Source of the DNA: Paraspadella gotoi
Taxonomy: Eukaryota > Chaetognatha
DNA length: 64,000 nt
Direction: 5' to 3'
NCBI GenBank assembly: GCA_051294375.1
Contig: CM119265.1
Location: 26,764,694-26,828,693 of the forward strand
Part shown: piece by piece, positions 14,461-27,449 of the stretch
Layout: each line of letters starts with the position of its first letter
How positions within the stretch are numbered: the first letter of the stretch is position 1
Notes under the pieces: model-generated
Databases searched by the model: none
What the model saw: only the letters and a program-made list of their open reading frames with translations
What the model was told of the DNA's origin: nothing
Position numbers and translations under genes: made by a program

Positions 14461-14754
14461 TCGCCGCAGATGATTCTCATCACTACAGCAATGACACAGT
14501 GAACCCCGCAGATGATTCTCATCTCTACAGCAATAACACAGTGAACGCCGCAGATGATTCTCATCACTACAGCAAAGACACAGTGATCGCCGCAGATGAT
14601 TCTCATCACTACAGCAATAACACAGTGAACGCCGCAGATGATTCTCATCACTACAGCAAAGACACAGTGATCGCCGCAGATGATTCTCATCACTACAGCA
14701 AAGACACAGTGATCGCCGCAGATGATTCTCATCACTACAGCAATGACAATGGCC
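14461..14754. repeat. 42-bp minisatellite, seven units
   Basis: Seven head-to-tail 42-bp units (CGCCGCAGATGATTCTCATC, then ACTACAGCAATGACACAGTG-like). A multiple of three, it stays open in one frame on each strand: plus gives (V-I/N-A-A-D-D-S-H-H-Y-S-N/K-D/N-T)n, minus gives (MRIICGDHCVFAVV)n. Substitutions between units concentrate at a few sites. No start context or splice sites argue for translation. Confidence 0.9.
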
Positions 14755-15485
14755 AGTAGATAAATTCGGCGATTTCTAGTCTAAAACAATTTCCTCCGGG
14801 GTTAGAAATAAACGGCGAGGGGGGGGCTACGAATTTTTGGGTCTTTCTCCCTTGACCTGTTTTGGTCTTATTTCTAACTTGCACTCTCTCTCTCTCACTT
14901 TTTCTTACTCTCTCTCACTATCTTTCTCTATCGCTATCTCTGTATTCTCTAGTAATTTATCTCCTTTTTTTATTCTAACCACTAATGATGACTTAACAAA
15001 GTTAACATAACAATTAAGTTAAATTATATGGTAAAAAATACATTTTTTTGGTTACATTATAGCGTCGTTATCTCGATTATGGAAATATACTCGTAGGTTG
15101 CTCGCACTCCAATGTGCATCTACTCTCGTATATTACAAAACGACCAACTTTAATTTAATATCTTGACCGGGAGAGGGGGGGAAGAGAGAGCGTGGCAACA
15201 TTGGGTATGAGTGGGGGGAAGTGGAAGGGGCAAAGTGGGCGTGGCAACATCTCCAAACCAAATTCCTGTTTTGGGAATTTTTTTTTCCAAATCTGAAAAT
15301 TACGGAGACGAATTCTCGAGAGCGGAAACGACAACAGGAGGAAGACGATGACGACGAAAACGACAACAACGACAACGACAACAACGACGACGACGACGAC
15401 GACAAAAGCCAAATGAGAAGGCGTCGAACCGAATAAAAATAAACAAACAATCATAAGCATTATCATCTTTGAGATTATATTGAGG

Positions 15486-15592
<107 letters not shown>

Positions 15593-16089
15593 AACCCGAC
15601 CGAGAGAGATCAAATGCAAAGTTTAGCTCATTTTTTGAGAAAATGATGTGATTTTTTGTTTGTTTTTCTACCCGCCCACTTCATCCGCTCAACTCATTCG
15701 CTCAACGAAAAATACGAAAATGTCGGAGAAGTCGATGATTACAGAGAATCGACGTTAACCCGTTTAAAGTTAAATAAACAAACAAACAAACTGACAAACG
15801 ATCAAGAATTCACGTAGTTGTTTAACAGTTTTAGAGTAAGAGAGTTTTTTCTTTTTTTTATTTATTTATCCCTCTCTTTCATCTCTCTCTCTCTCTTAAT
15901 TTCGAATTTATCAACATAATAAATGAATAAAGAAATAATAATTAATAAATATTTGGAAAAAAAAACGTAAATTCCTAGAAAACTAAAGTTGAATAAAAAT
16001 TATTTTTTATTTAGTGATTCAAAACTTGACGTAAATCTCCCGGCTCGAAATCCCTCGAGAATTTCAGCATAAAAAAAAAATGCAAATGC

Positions 16090-16190
16090 TCAACAGCTGT
16101 TACATTCTCAGCTGCAATTGATACATTCTCAGCAGCTGGAGCTGCATTCTCAGCCGCGGGAGCTGCATTGTAAGCGGCAGCCGCTGCCCT
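16090..16190. repeat. 21-24-bp repeat with CAGCTG cores
   Basis: Repeats of TTCTCAGCAGCTGGAGCTGCA type. On the minus strand it reads A-A-E-N-A-A-P repeats in an open frame of about 45 codons. It could be a low-complexity exon or a cluster of E-box-like CAGCTG sites; nothing decides. Confidence 0.6.
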
Positions 16191-16574
16191 CTATCGAAAA
16201 AAAAAAAAGATTTATCCGTTTTTAAATGTGGGGTGAGGCATTGAGTAAGGTCGAGGGTGAGAGATTAAGTCTTTTTCAGTCGAGTGTGACTCACCCCCAA
16301 TCGACGATCGACGATTAATCGGGTGAGTAACGTTTCCTTTTTTTATTCAACCTCTCCTACTTTTGACGGCGGCTGCTCTTTTGTTCAATTTTAAGTTTAA
16401 CATATATGTGTCGCGAATTTGGTCGCAAGTTCTTGAAGAATTTTAATAAAATATTCTTTTACATGGCATTCACAAAGGGTATATTTATATTTGATGAAAC
16501 TAGGTAGGTCAACTTCTTTGTCAAATAAATACGTTTTATGTCAGAAGACGATTACGAAGTAAATCGTTTAATCT

Positions 16575-16575
16575 G

Positions 16576-16639
<64 letters not shown>

Positions 16640-16662
16640 ACGACGACGACGACGACGACGAA
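16575..16662. repeat. (GAC)n / (GCCGAC)n trinucleotide array
   Basis: ACGACGACG runs flank a central block of GCCGAC hexamers. The plus frame reads (T)n-(PT)n-(T)n. No start or splice evidence for coding. Confidence 0.9.
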
Positions 16663-17469
16663 AAAGATCAAAGACAAAAATGTGTGTCTCTGCAGAGATT
16701 GGAATAATAGAATGACAAGAAGATTAAGCAGAGCGAATTCCTTTGCAAAAAGTACAAAGGGATTGGATCCTTAATGTATTGGTGAAGATCACAGGTAGAG
16801 CCAAACTTTCGTCAATGGGGTGGTCAGAAGTTTGATTTGGGAAACCCTTTCCCAAATAAAACTTCCATAACATTTCTTGAGAATAAACTTTCAATGGAGC
16901 AAATTTTCTAAAATGGGCAAGAAGCATTAGTAATTAATTTTTTTTAATATTTTATTTGATAGATAGGATAGTTGCAGAAAAAAATTTTTTTTTAGATTTT
17001 TTTATTTTTTTAAAAGCAGAATTCAAATAGCTTTATTAAAAAGTTTACTCTACAACAAAGATAATTCTTTTTTCAAATATTTGATGATGAAGTGGGTTAA
17101 AATTGAGAAAAACCTTAAAAATCATCAATCATCATCAATTCAAAAGATTCCGATAATTTTAGCAGTTTCTTTTTAATTAATTTTTAGTAATAAAAATCAA
17201 AATTTAAAAAGTTGTAATTATATTTTTTGCTTAACTTTTTAAGCTCTATAAGAATCAATTAAAACTTAAAATAGGCCAAAAAAATTTTTAACTATTATAT
17301 AGCAATATAAATAATATTAATTAGCGAAATTAACTTCATGGTTCGGAACCATTTTCTGCAAAAAAAATATTTTAACTTTACAATATTAATACCAATTATG
17401 GATGAGGTTTAAATGCTGTTCCCATTGAAATCTGAATTTGGGGTCGGCTACCCGCTATCACAGGGCTTG

Positions 17470-17557
17470 TCTCTCATCTCTGTTCTGTCTCCTCTCTCTC
17501 TGTGTCTCTTCTCTCTCTGTCTCTGTCTCTCGTCTCTCTCGTCGTCTCCTCTCTCTG

Positions 17558-17640
<83 letters not shown>

Positions 17641-17815
17641 CTCTCTGTCCTTTCTGATTCACTCCGTAAATATGTGAAGCACCGCTGCTTTATTTGCAAC
17701 ATAATCAAATCTTTGAACATAACGTGATTTTAATCGGTGAGCGCGATTCAATTAGTGTGAATCAGTCGTTGTGATTCCCGCGGTGATTCGTTCACGGATT
17801 CCATCCATTCACTTC

Positions 17816-17900
<85 letters not shown>

Positions 17901-18116
17901 GAGAAATAGAGGAGGTAAAGAGAAAGGTATTTTTATTATGAATTGAGGTAAAGTTAGAAACGAGTAAGTAAATAACGACCTGAGGCTGAAGGGGAAAGGT
18001 CTGACGGCGTCATGGAAAGTCCGGAAAGAAAGGTAAGTACTTTCCAAAAAACTGATCCGGGATCGAGGTAGTTCCTTTAGCAGGTAAGGTCCCGAGAAAG
18101 AGAGAGAGAAAGAGAG

Positions 18117-18206
<90 letters not shown>

Positions 18207-18210
18207 GAAA
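17470..18210. repeat. (TC)n then (GA)n arrays in opposite orientation
   Basis: TC-rich at 17480-17650, pure GA at 17819-17895, GA with AGAGAAGAG interruptions at 18095-18210. Unique sequence between carries GTAAG-like motifs but no supported exon. Confidence 0.9.
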
Positions 18211-18339
18211 GAGAAGTAAACGGCCATAAACGATGTTAATTTTCGTCTCTTCTTTTCGTGACGAAAAAATGAAAATCGATGATAAATGGACAGACTTTTT
18301 TTTCCACCTTATCTTTTTTTTTATTCCTGACCCCAAATC

Positions 18340-21030
18340 AAATAGGAAAAATATTTTGGCCTTTTTTTCCCAGACCTTCCCATTTTATCTTAAATTATAA
18401 ATTAAGTTAGAAATTAAGGATAAGACACAATGAAAAATGGCGTAACGTTACTGTTCCGCGCATAAAAAAAAATTCACTGTTCAATATTATTATAATTCTT
18501 TTTATTTTTTGAAACGTTATAGTTTCATATATTGATATCCAAAATATCAATGCAAAATCTTTTTTTGTTTTTTAGATATGACTGAGTATAGGATAAAAGA
18601 TGATAAATTTTTTAAAAAAGTTACTTATTCATATTTATTCATAAAACTCTAATAGAAAAAAATTTAAAAAAATAATAGTACTAATAGTTAGAGTTATGTC
18701 TCAAATAGATGGAAAAAAAACCTCATTTAAAAATTCGATCGGGAAGTGGGGTAACTAAGGCTTACCAATGGCATCCTCCACACCGATTGTTCTCTCAAAT
18801 ATTTTTTTTTTTTTAATACATTTGAAAGGGAAAAAAAGAAAATTTGGAATGCAGGTTGCAGAAAGGGTACAGATAATCTGGACTTATTGACATGATAACC
18901 ATGACCTTTTATATCCATTGGCTATTACGAAAAATATCTTTTCTTAATTAAAATGGATGATAAATAATAGAATTAAATTCTTTGCTATATTTAAAAAAAA
19001 TTATCAATACAATTTAACCCAATGATGTTTTGCTTTGTCAAATATGTTACCAGCTATATAATTTTTTACAACTTTATTATGATAAACAAGCAGTATGTCA
19101 AGCTTTTAGTTTGCAGTTAAATATAATGAAAAATGAAAATTTTTTTTTCACAGACAAGACGGTAGATGTCCAGACTGTTTATATCAAGCTGAAAACATTT
19201 TGCTATTTATCATTTTTAATATTTAAAAATACATTTTATCAAGCTACAACATAAATTTTTGCTTGTTTTTTACTTTAACTGAAAAATATAAGCAATTTTA
19301 TAGAATAAAAAAAAATTTAATAATAAACAAAATGTAATTCAGTCTTTCCTTTTTCAAATTACAAAAGAAAAAGAAAAAATTTTATATGCCTTCATTAAAT
19401 TTTTAAAGCAAAAAAACTGTATACTTTTAACTCTGATTTAACAAAAAGCTGTGTAAAGATTTATGGATTTAATTTAATAAAACTCTTTTAGAAAGGTGTC
19501 CCATGATTAGGGCTTTAATTTAATACCACATCCACCTTGCTACCTCTTTTCTTTCAAAAGTTTTTTTTTAAAAATATTTTTTTTTAAATTACGCAGTACA
19601 AATCTTTGTTAAATAAAAATTTTGGCAAATTTCTATTGGTACAATACTTAAATTTCAAAATAAAACTTGAAGAAAATTTTTTTGTCATTTAGAGACATAT
19701 CACTTTCAGATGTACCCATCGCTATAATAATTTATTTATCTATTCCCCCAAAAAAGCCTAATTAGAAAAGTTGAAATTTTTTCAAATTGTTGGGAAAAAA
19801 ATTTTGTCCGACCTATGCTCATGAGAATAATGGTTTTGCATAGAAAATCAAAATATCAAAAAAATAAAAAATCAGCCTCTAGAAAAATCGAAAGGCTAGA
19901 AGCTGATTTTTAAAATTGCAAAATTTTTTCCTGACTCATAATCCATTATTCTCAAGTTTCAAAATATTTTTTTCCAAAATCATTCAATCAATTTTTTTTT
20001 ATTAATTTAAAATATTTTTATGATGTTGTTTTTGTTGAAAGAATTGAAAAAAAGTGAAAAATATAGTAATTTATAAAGGTTTTTGGAAATATCTTTAAAA
20101 TATTAAATAATTAGACACAAGGGAGTAAGCAGAGAAAACTTCCCATTCATAAAAAAAATTGAAAATGAATTTGTCATATTGTTTTTAGATTAATTGACTA
20201 ATTACAAACAAATGATTCATATAAATTGAGGAAATGATGGGTAAAAAATATTCATCTTGGTTCTGGTTAACTATTAGGTTATCGTTAAAGTTTTGTTTTA
20301 ATAATATTAATATTATTTTTGCATTTATAAAAGCAATGGTCTAAAATTTTGTAAGCGTTTCGAGCTATATTGCTTCATCTTTTTTACTATTTTTGATCTA
20401 GTTAGCTTTTTGTTGATGGTCAAGGGTTATGGTCAGATACAGTAATGTCCAGTAGTGTATATCGCACATATTACCAAAAGTAATGATCATTAATTTGGCT
20501 CAGAAACATTTTTAAAGGGACAAAATCAGCACGAGAACCATTTCGCCACGTTATTTTTCATTGTGTCATAAGGATAAGGTCAGGAATTAGGTTAGTGATT
20601 AAGATGAGGGACTTACTATCTAGGAAAAAAGTATATCACATTTTTAAAAAAGGATATCTACTTTTTTGATTTAAAAAAACCAGAATGTTTCCAAATCTAA
20701 AATTTTCTTTTAATAGCTTTTTTCTATTTTTTTTAGAAGTTAGAGGCAAATAAAAAATGTCAAAAAAAAATCTGATTTAGTTTTCTACTATTTTTGGTAT
20801 TTAGTTATTTATTTTTATTTTGAATAGAGTTAGTTATTTTTTTTATTTTGGTAATTCTAAAGGCCTTGCATCTTTTTTTGGTTTAAAAAAGTGCTATTAT
20901 AGCTCTCAAAAAGAGGGAAAGATGCGCAATATTAACATCGAGGCTGAAAAAAATCGCGTTAAAGATGTGGAAAAATATTTCACTGTCATACCTCAATTTG
21001 CTGTATGAGAGCATGCCCAAATAAATACAG
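18340..21030. other. Long AT-rich stretch with no recognised gene
   Basis: High A+T, many poly-A/poly-T runs, only short open frames (all under 75 codons) with no domain. It contains the small foldback at about 19825-19962. I see nothing else in it. Confidence 0.6.
19825..19962. repeat. Small foldback element in AT-rich DNA
   Basis: GAGAATAATGG (about 19823) pairs with CCATTATTCTC (about 19946), and AAAAATCAGCCTCTAG pairs with CTAGAAGCTGATTTTT around a short loop. The nested pairing spans roughly 130 bp. No coding frame is present. Confidence 0.6.
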
Positions 21031-21040
21031 GCATTAGTCA

Positions 21041-21125
21041 GAGACGATCTCGCCCTAACAGAACTCTGAGTTGAGACGATCTCGCCCTAACAGAACTCTG
21101 AGTTGAGACGATCTCGCCCTAACAA
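21041..21125. repeat. 32-bp tandem repeat, 2.7 units
   Basis: GAGACGATCTCGCCCTAACA then GAACTCTGAGTT starts at 21041, 21073 and 21105 with no change until the third unit diverges. It contains the near-palindrome GAGACGATCTC. Confidence 0.85.
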
Positions 21126-21396
21126 CACTTTGTATGTCGGTTAAGAGTGAGTTTTCCTTTACCAAGGCGACGAGTTTGTATTAATTCAGCATAAAAAAAC
21201 CAGACTTGGAAAATAATCATGAGCTGTGATATTCATGATGCGGTGAAGCTGGGTCGTCGTCGTCGTCGTCGTTGTCTCTTCTTTAGTGTTGTTGTCGATA
21301 AAATCAATTTGTAGGCGAATCTCCAAAAATAGTTGGACTCGTCATCCCAAAATACTAATATCAAGTCAGCAGGCTTCTCATGTTATTTCATGATAA

Positions 21397-21432
21397 TCGG
21401 CGAGAGCGAGAGAGAGCGAGAGCGAGAGCGAG

Positions 21433-21471
<39 letters not shown>

Positions 21472-21608
21472 CTGTTTTTTCTAATTTCATGATAATTGCT
21501 TTTACACTTTTTCGCTTAAACGACAATTTGAAAAGATGGACGAAAGTTAGAGGAAATTGAAGATTTTTTTTTCAACACCTTTTCTCTGGAGAGACAGAGA
21601 GAAAGAGA

Positions 21609-21647
<39 letters not shown>

Positions 21648-21650
21648 TTC
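21397..21650. repeat. Two (GA)n arrays
   Basis: GAGAGCGAGAGC-type then pure GA at 21397-21470, and GA at 21588-21645. Confidence 0.9.
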
Positions 21651-22264
21651 CACACCTCCTTCCGAGGAGAGAGAATTAATAATCTACTCCGGCTCAAAAC
21701 CATCTTGTCCGACGGGATTATTCGATCATTAATTAAAATGATCCTTTAAACTCCTCACATGCATAGTTAAAATTACACGGATAATTTTATATTTGTTGAA
21801 CCAATTTCATATCGTCAATCTAACGATTTCAGGAAGGAGTAAACAGTTCGAACGACAAGAAGAGCGATGGAGGGATAGCGTTTCTTACAATTTCTTTTAT
21901 TATTATTATTATTATATTTTATTATTATTATATTATTATTTTATTTTCTTCATAAAATTTGAAAAAAATTTAAACTATTTAAACACGTATTTCGTCTTGA
22001 AAGTCAGGAGTCGGCGGCTGAGGCTTCGAATTGAACAAATAGCAGAAAAATATGTAGATAAATTTGAGAACGACTATCAATGGGAGGATGAGACACAGAT
22101 ATGCGAAACAACGTTGATAATACCGCATAGCCGATTCGGTCTGGTATTTCGTAAAATTGATTAACAGAGAAGTCCAATGATAGATCTTACTGGTTTCAAG
22201 TCACGCTAACCTAAGCTATATTGTTTCACTTCGTTATTCTTCATTTTCCAAACTTGGATCTTTA

Positions 22265-22345
22265 TGGGGGTGTGCAAAAACGTGATTCTGATAAAGTCTT
22301 GATTGAAAGCTTACTGGGACCTGCAATGTCATTATCTTGTGATGG
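22265..22345 (-). repeat. Dispersed repeat family 'CTTGCCCCTGAC', inverted partial copy
   Basis: On the reverse strand it shows GCCTCCATCACAAGATAATG-like order followed by AAGCTTTCAATCAAGACT, matching the copy at 22594-22712 in opposite orientation about 250 bp away. The pair may be the two ends of one element. Confidence 0.5.
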
Positions 22346-22593
22346 AGGTCTTAAACGACCAAAGCCCGGGCATGTCTTTTATGAGATGATGTCATTGTTG
22401 TAGATATTGCATTATCCTTTTGTCGGTTTCTGCCCGGGCATGTCTTTCCCTTTATTTTGTAATATTTTTGCGGCATGCCTCATCATGCTCCTTTTCATGC
22501 TACAGAACGATGTTTTATGAGGGAATAGAGATTATTTCGCCGAAAAATTATTCCGTTCTTCGAGACAGTCCGTCTCAATCCATTCATTTAATA

Positions 22594-22712
22594 AATAAGC
22601 TATCTTGCCCCTGACTTTGCACAGGCTTTGGTGGTTTAAGGCCTCCATCACTCTTACATGATAATGACACAGCAGGTCCCTGCAAGCTTTCAATCGAGAC
22701 TCTCTCACAGTT
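22594..22712 (+). repeat. Dispersed repeat family 'CTTGCCCCTGAC', fullest copy
   Basis: It runs CTTGCCCCTGACTTTGCACA, GGTGGTTTAAGGCCTCCATC, then GCAAGCTTTCAATCGAGACT to CTCACAG. Related copies are at 5219-5275 (+), 24708-24780 (+, inside a TIR element), 22265-22345 (-) and 39083-39160 (-). No coding frame. Confidence 0.7.
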
Positions 22713-23521
22713 TTTTTTTCTTTTTTTCTTTTTCACCGAGAATTTCTCTTGCGTTGACCATGAGGATGTCCTCCTTTACTTCCGCCAACGCGAGGCTATT
22801 CAAGATGGCCGCTTCCATGAAAATAAGCCGGCGGGACGAGGTTGAGAGACGGGAAGCGATGGGCGATTGAGCAACGCGGGTTGAAGGCGAAACGCGTTAC
22901 GAGATTGGGACGAATGAATTGAAAAACTCGATGACTCGAAACCATGGCGTTTGAGTGTCGATCGGGAGAAGCTAATTTCGTGGATAATGTCATTATTAAT
23001 GATGATAATTATTAATGATTAATAATTATTAATAATGTCATTATTAATGATTGCGGTTAAACTTAAAATTAAAATGTATCCGAAGATAGAGATAGAAGAT
23101 ATATATATATAGAATCATAGATATCTAACCGCACGAAGTAAAAGGAAAATATTTTCAAATTTCACGATAAGACATAAAACATATCTACAATGGTGATTTT
23201 GAATAGCAAAAATTTGGTACTACATATTTACAGAACTTAAGTTAACCTCAATATCTAACTCACCCCTGACTAACTCTTTAAACTTAAGGATTTATCTAAT
23301 ATATCTAAAGCTGTAATTGGAATCGAAATGTCACAGATTTAACAAAACTTCACAAAAAAAAAGGATAAACATACATGATAACCTATTCTTTGATTTTCCG
23401 ACGCGGCCCTCTATCGCCGATAAATTATGCGCGATCTCGTTTGTGGGGCCGTATTGATCTAACACGTCACGCCTCCTGAGAGAAGAGCCAGGCGAAACTG
23501 GGGGGTGTAGAACGATAAAAC

Positions 23522-23667
23522 TTCTCTTCTCTTCTCTTCTCTCTCTCTCCTCTCTCTCTCTCTCTCTTCTCCTCTCTCTCTTATTTCGTCAACCGATGAC
23601 TAATTGACTTCGAATGAATCAACGACCGGTGATTATTATTTAATCGTCGCCTTGCCTCTTTTTTAAC

Positions 23668-23732
<65 letters not shown>

Positions 23733-23739
23733 GGGGGAG

Positions 23740-23784
<45 letters not shown>
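23522..23784. repeat. TC array then GA array
   Basis: TCTTCTCTTCTC at 23522-23582, GA with AGGAG interruptions at 23670-23784. They face each other across 85 bases of unique sequence. Confidence 0.9.
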
Positions 23785-23787
<3 letters not shown>

Positions 23788-24208
23788 TCTTTAAATTTTT
23801 ACTTCCTTTGCCCCAAATGGTCAAACGATCTGTCTTTAGTCACGTGTCAAATCAGTTTGGAATCGACAATGACAACCAGTGGCAACAAAGATGACATTGA
23901 ATGACATCAAGATGACAGTCAAAAACTAATGTGTGTTCCAATAGCGGGACCTGTCGTTCTTATACTTTTTTTTATACAAAATTTCAATAATTCTTTTTTC
24001 TTTCATCTGGATTTTTTTTTCATTAGTTTGTCTTTTTAGCTTTTATTATAGCATGTATTATTATTATTATTATTATTATTTTATCATTTTAGCATGTAGT
24101 AGATTTTAGCATTCTTAGATTAATTACAAAATAATTGCCTCTACCATTTACGCCCGCCCCTTGAAGATTTCACTTCAGGGGGAAAGAAGAAAAGAGAAGA
24201 TTGAAAGG

Positions 24209-24255
<47 letters not shown>

Positions 24256-24445
24256 AAACAGAATGCGTAACGAAGGGAAATCGATCGGTCATTCTTTCTC
24301 CTCACCAAAAAAGGCGGAGTCTACAAAAAACAAAGGATTCTGACTCGAACAAAATAGCATCGCGTCAAAACTCCTTTTTCTTCTCTCTCCCCGCCCGTGA
24401 TGCCGTAACCCGGGGGACGAAAATGAGGCGGGACGCGTCCGGGCC

Positions 24446-25029
24446 TTATTTTCCAAGAATGCTTCATTTCATCTTGAATTTTTATTTGCGCCGTGAGTAC
24501 TCGCAGAGCAACTCTATAAATCTTTTTTTGGTTGGTCGGTCGGTCGGACAGTATGTCTGTCCGTCAGTCTGTCCCACTTATGTTTAGGATTAAGATTAAA
24601 TATTAGGCTATAAAATTTGGGTCATATTTAAATTAAATATTAAGGTTCGTAAATATTAGGAAACTAATATAACTAATATAAACATTATCAATTTATTTAA
24701 TAAATAAACTATCTTGCCCCTGACTTTGGTCAGGCTTTAGTGGCCTCCAATCTTACAAGATTTAATAACATAGCAGGTTGTTGTATTTGATTTAAAAATA
24801 ATAATAAATTTTTTGAATAAAAATAAATATTTTTGGCTTATTGTTAGTCTTTATCAACTTGATTTGCGCTGATATTTGCTCACAATTAGTAAAACTATGT
24901 TCATTTTCATATAAAAGCATTATGTTGTTGTTGGCAACTATTAAAACATTATTATTTTGTTTTTAAATATTACGGTTAAAATTAAATTCCGGGACAGATG
25001 AACAGAAATGGAGCGCTTTGGGAAAATAG
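24446..25029. mobile_element. TIR element, copy 1 (telomere-like interior)
   Basis: The left end TTATTTTCCAAGAATGCTTC matches the reverse complement of the right end, CTATTTTCCCAAAGCGCTCC. The interior holds degenerate TTAGGATTAAGATTAAATATTAGG-like sequence. Two other dispersed repeats appear inside it: the GGTCGGTCGGTC family (24497-24580) and the GCCTCCA...TAGCAGG family (24708-24780). No transposase, so it is non-autonomous. Confidence 0.6.
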
Positions 25030-25794
25030 TGCACGTGCCCGGACACGCCGCCCCCTACCTCCCTAGGGGACTCCTTTCGATGTCCGAAGGGGACTGAGAG
25101 GGGCGGGGAGGAACTTGTGACGGAAAAGAAGAGAGAGATGGAATCGGGGTTGTGGTAGAAGAGGGGGGGCGGGAAACGAGTCGAAGTGGTAAGGTAGGAA
25201 GGTAAGGAAGGAGGATCCCGAATGAGGGTGGAAGTTGAATTTGACGGATCGAAGGACGCGAGAAGAATCTTTGAACATAACTCGTTTGGAGTGCAGAAAG
25301 GCGGGAAAAACAAAAGAGACGGAACAGATGACGGAATCCTGTTGGAGAGAGAGAGAGAGGGAGACGGGAGGAGAGGAACGAGAGAGAGAGGAGAGAGAGG
25401 AGTAAGAGAGAGAGAGAGAAAGAGAGAGAGGAGAAGAGTGAGAGGGAGAAAGAGGGGGAGAGAAANNNNNNNNNNNNNNNNNNNNNNNNNNNNNNNNNNN
25501 NNNNNNNNNNNNNNNNNNNNNNNNNNNNNNNNNNNNNNNNNNNNNNNNNNNNNNNNNNNNNNNNNNNNNNNNNNNNNNNNCGAAAATTATGTTGAATCCT
25601 GACAACAAAAAATCGTGGAAAGAAAAGAAAAAAACCGGAATCGAGTTATGATTTAATGGAGGAACATTTATCTTGAACTCACCTTCCTCCTTCGCCTCCC
25701 GCGACTTACCCTCGACGAAGAGGAATGCCTTACCTCCGTCGAAGAGTTAAGGACGTCTCCCCATGGAGATGACGAATGTCCTCACCATAAATCC

Positions 25795-25830
<36 letters not shown>

Positions 25831-25863
25831 TTTAAGCAACGAATCATCACTCAATTCGCGGCA

Positions 25864-26320
25864 TTATTTTCCCAGAACGCCCAATTTCATTTTAAATTTG
25901 GAACTAAGTTAATTTTTTAAAATAAAAATTGGGTTAGAGGTTAATTTAAGGTTAGCGATTTGGTTAGTGATTTGGGTTAAGAATTAGGGTTTAGGGTTAG
26001 AGGTTTGGGTTAGAAAATAGGGATAATGATTAAGGATTAGGTTAAGGTTAAGGTTAAGGTTAAGGTTAAGGTTAAGAATTGGGTTATAAGGCTAAAAACA
26101 AATTTATAATAAATATTATGCTTTGTATCAAATTCTTTCGTTTCATTGTGTTTGAGATTATAAGAAATAACAAAATTTGTTAGCAACAACGATAATTTGT
26201 TTTTATTTGGTATATGTTTCAAATTTTTTTACAATTGCATGTTTTGTTATTTCTTCTAATATTTAGCTTTAAATTAAATTCTAGAATAAAGGAACAGAAA
26301 TAGGCACTCTTGGAAAATAG
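25864..26320. mobile_element. TIR element, copy 2, with TTAAGG/TTAGGG array inside
   Basis: The left end TTATTTTCCCAGAACGCCCA pairs with the right end (TGGGCACTC-like, TTGGAAAATAG) as terminal inverted repeats of about 24 bp with mismatches. The interior carries GGGTTAGAGG, TTAGGGTTTAGGG and six uninterrupted TTAAGG units (about 26039-26074). The size is about 457 bp. Confidence 0.65.
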
Positions 26321-27445
26321 AGCCCAATTCGTTTCCCGTGTTCATCCCATATTTTACTTCTTTTTTTTTCACCACGCCTCCCACTGACCCCCTCGATCAA
26401 TGACCTTCCCACTGACCCTTAATTCCTGACACGGGGATCGAAAATTGAAGCGTAAACGGACGTCGAAGTAAATCAAGACTCGATTAGGAGTTTCACAGAG
26501 ATGGGGGGAAGAGGAGGAGAAGGAGGAGGAGGAGGAAGAGGAAGAGGATCCATTCATCTTGTCACAGTTTGAAGATGAGGCATGAGTGGTTCTTCATTTC
26601 ATTTGACAACGAAATGTGGTCAGATGAAGTAGTACTCTTAAATTCATAAATAAGACATGTAGGGAGATTAAATTTTTTGAAACCATTTTCTCATGTTTTA
26701 ACTTTGAAATAGCAAGAATAATTTTTAATAAATGTCAAAGGAGACTTTTGTCTTTTTTTTTGTAGTATTAGATAAAGAGAGTTTCAGTTTAATCCAATTC
26801 ATGACGCGAATACTTTAAAAGGTATTGACGGATTTAAGAAATTTCTTAATTTCTCTTTTTCCTTTCTGATCAAAATTAAAATTAGTGCGTTTTTGAACTT
26901 TTTTTTTAAAGAATAAAAAAGATTCTGGAAGATTAAACGATAATAAGCAGTTTCGAAAACGGTTTAATCTAAAAAATAAAAAAGAATAGAAGAGAATAGA
27001 AATTAAAGGCACTAACAAATTGTCGAAGACAAGAACAATTATTGAACAAGATCATTTGTCCAATTTAACGCGATAATTTGAAGGCGGCTTCGATTTTAAT
27101 CCAACACCGACTTTCGTCCCTTTTTCGCCTTTGGTCTCCCCAAAAAAAGTGGCCATCGTCTCTGTCTCTGTCGTCGTCTTTTCGTCATAGTCAGCACTAT
27201 CATCTTATCATCTTTGTCACAAGAACATTCGTAATCCGTCCTAAGACAAAGTTCGGCGTTTAAACCCGTAATCAACTTTTTTTTTTAAATGTAAACTTTA
27301 TGTACACGTTAATTAAAAAACGCCAAATGAAAGTTTATCAGTTTTTCAAAACGAAATCAATTTCCGGAAAATTTTTGGCGGCAAATAAATTTTCTTTGAT
27401 CTTTTCTAGTAATCGTTTAATGAAAAAAGAAATCCTCTTAATCTT

Positions 27446-27449
<4 letters not shown>

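Noticed and set aside
14461-14754. CRISPR-like array of seven 42-bp units
   Set aside because: Units are contiguous with no unique spacers, and the genome is animal.
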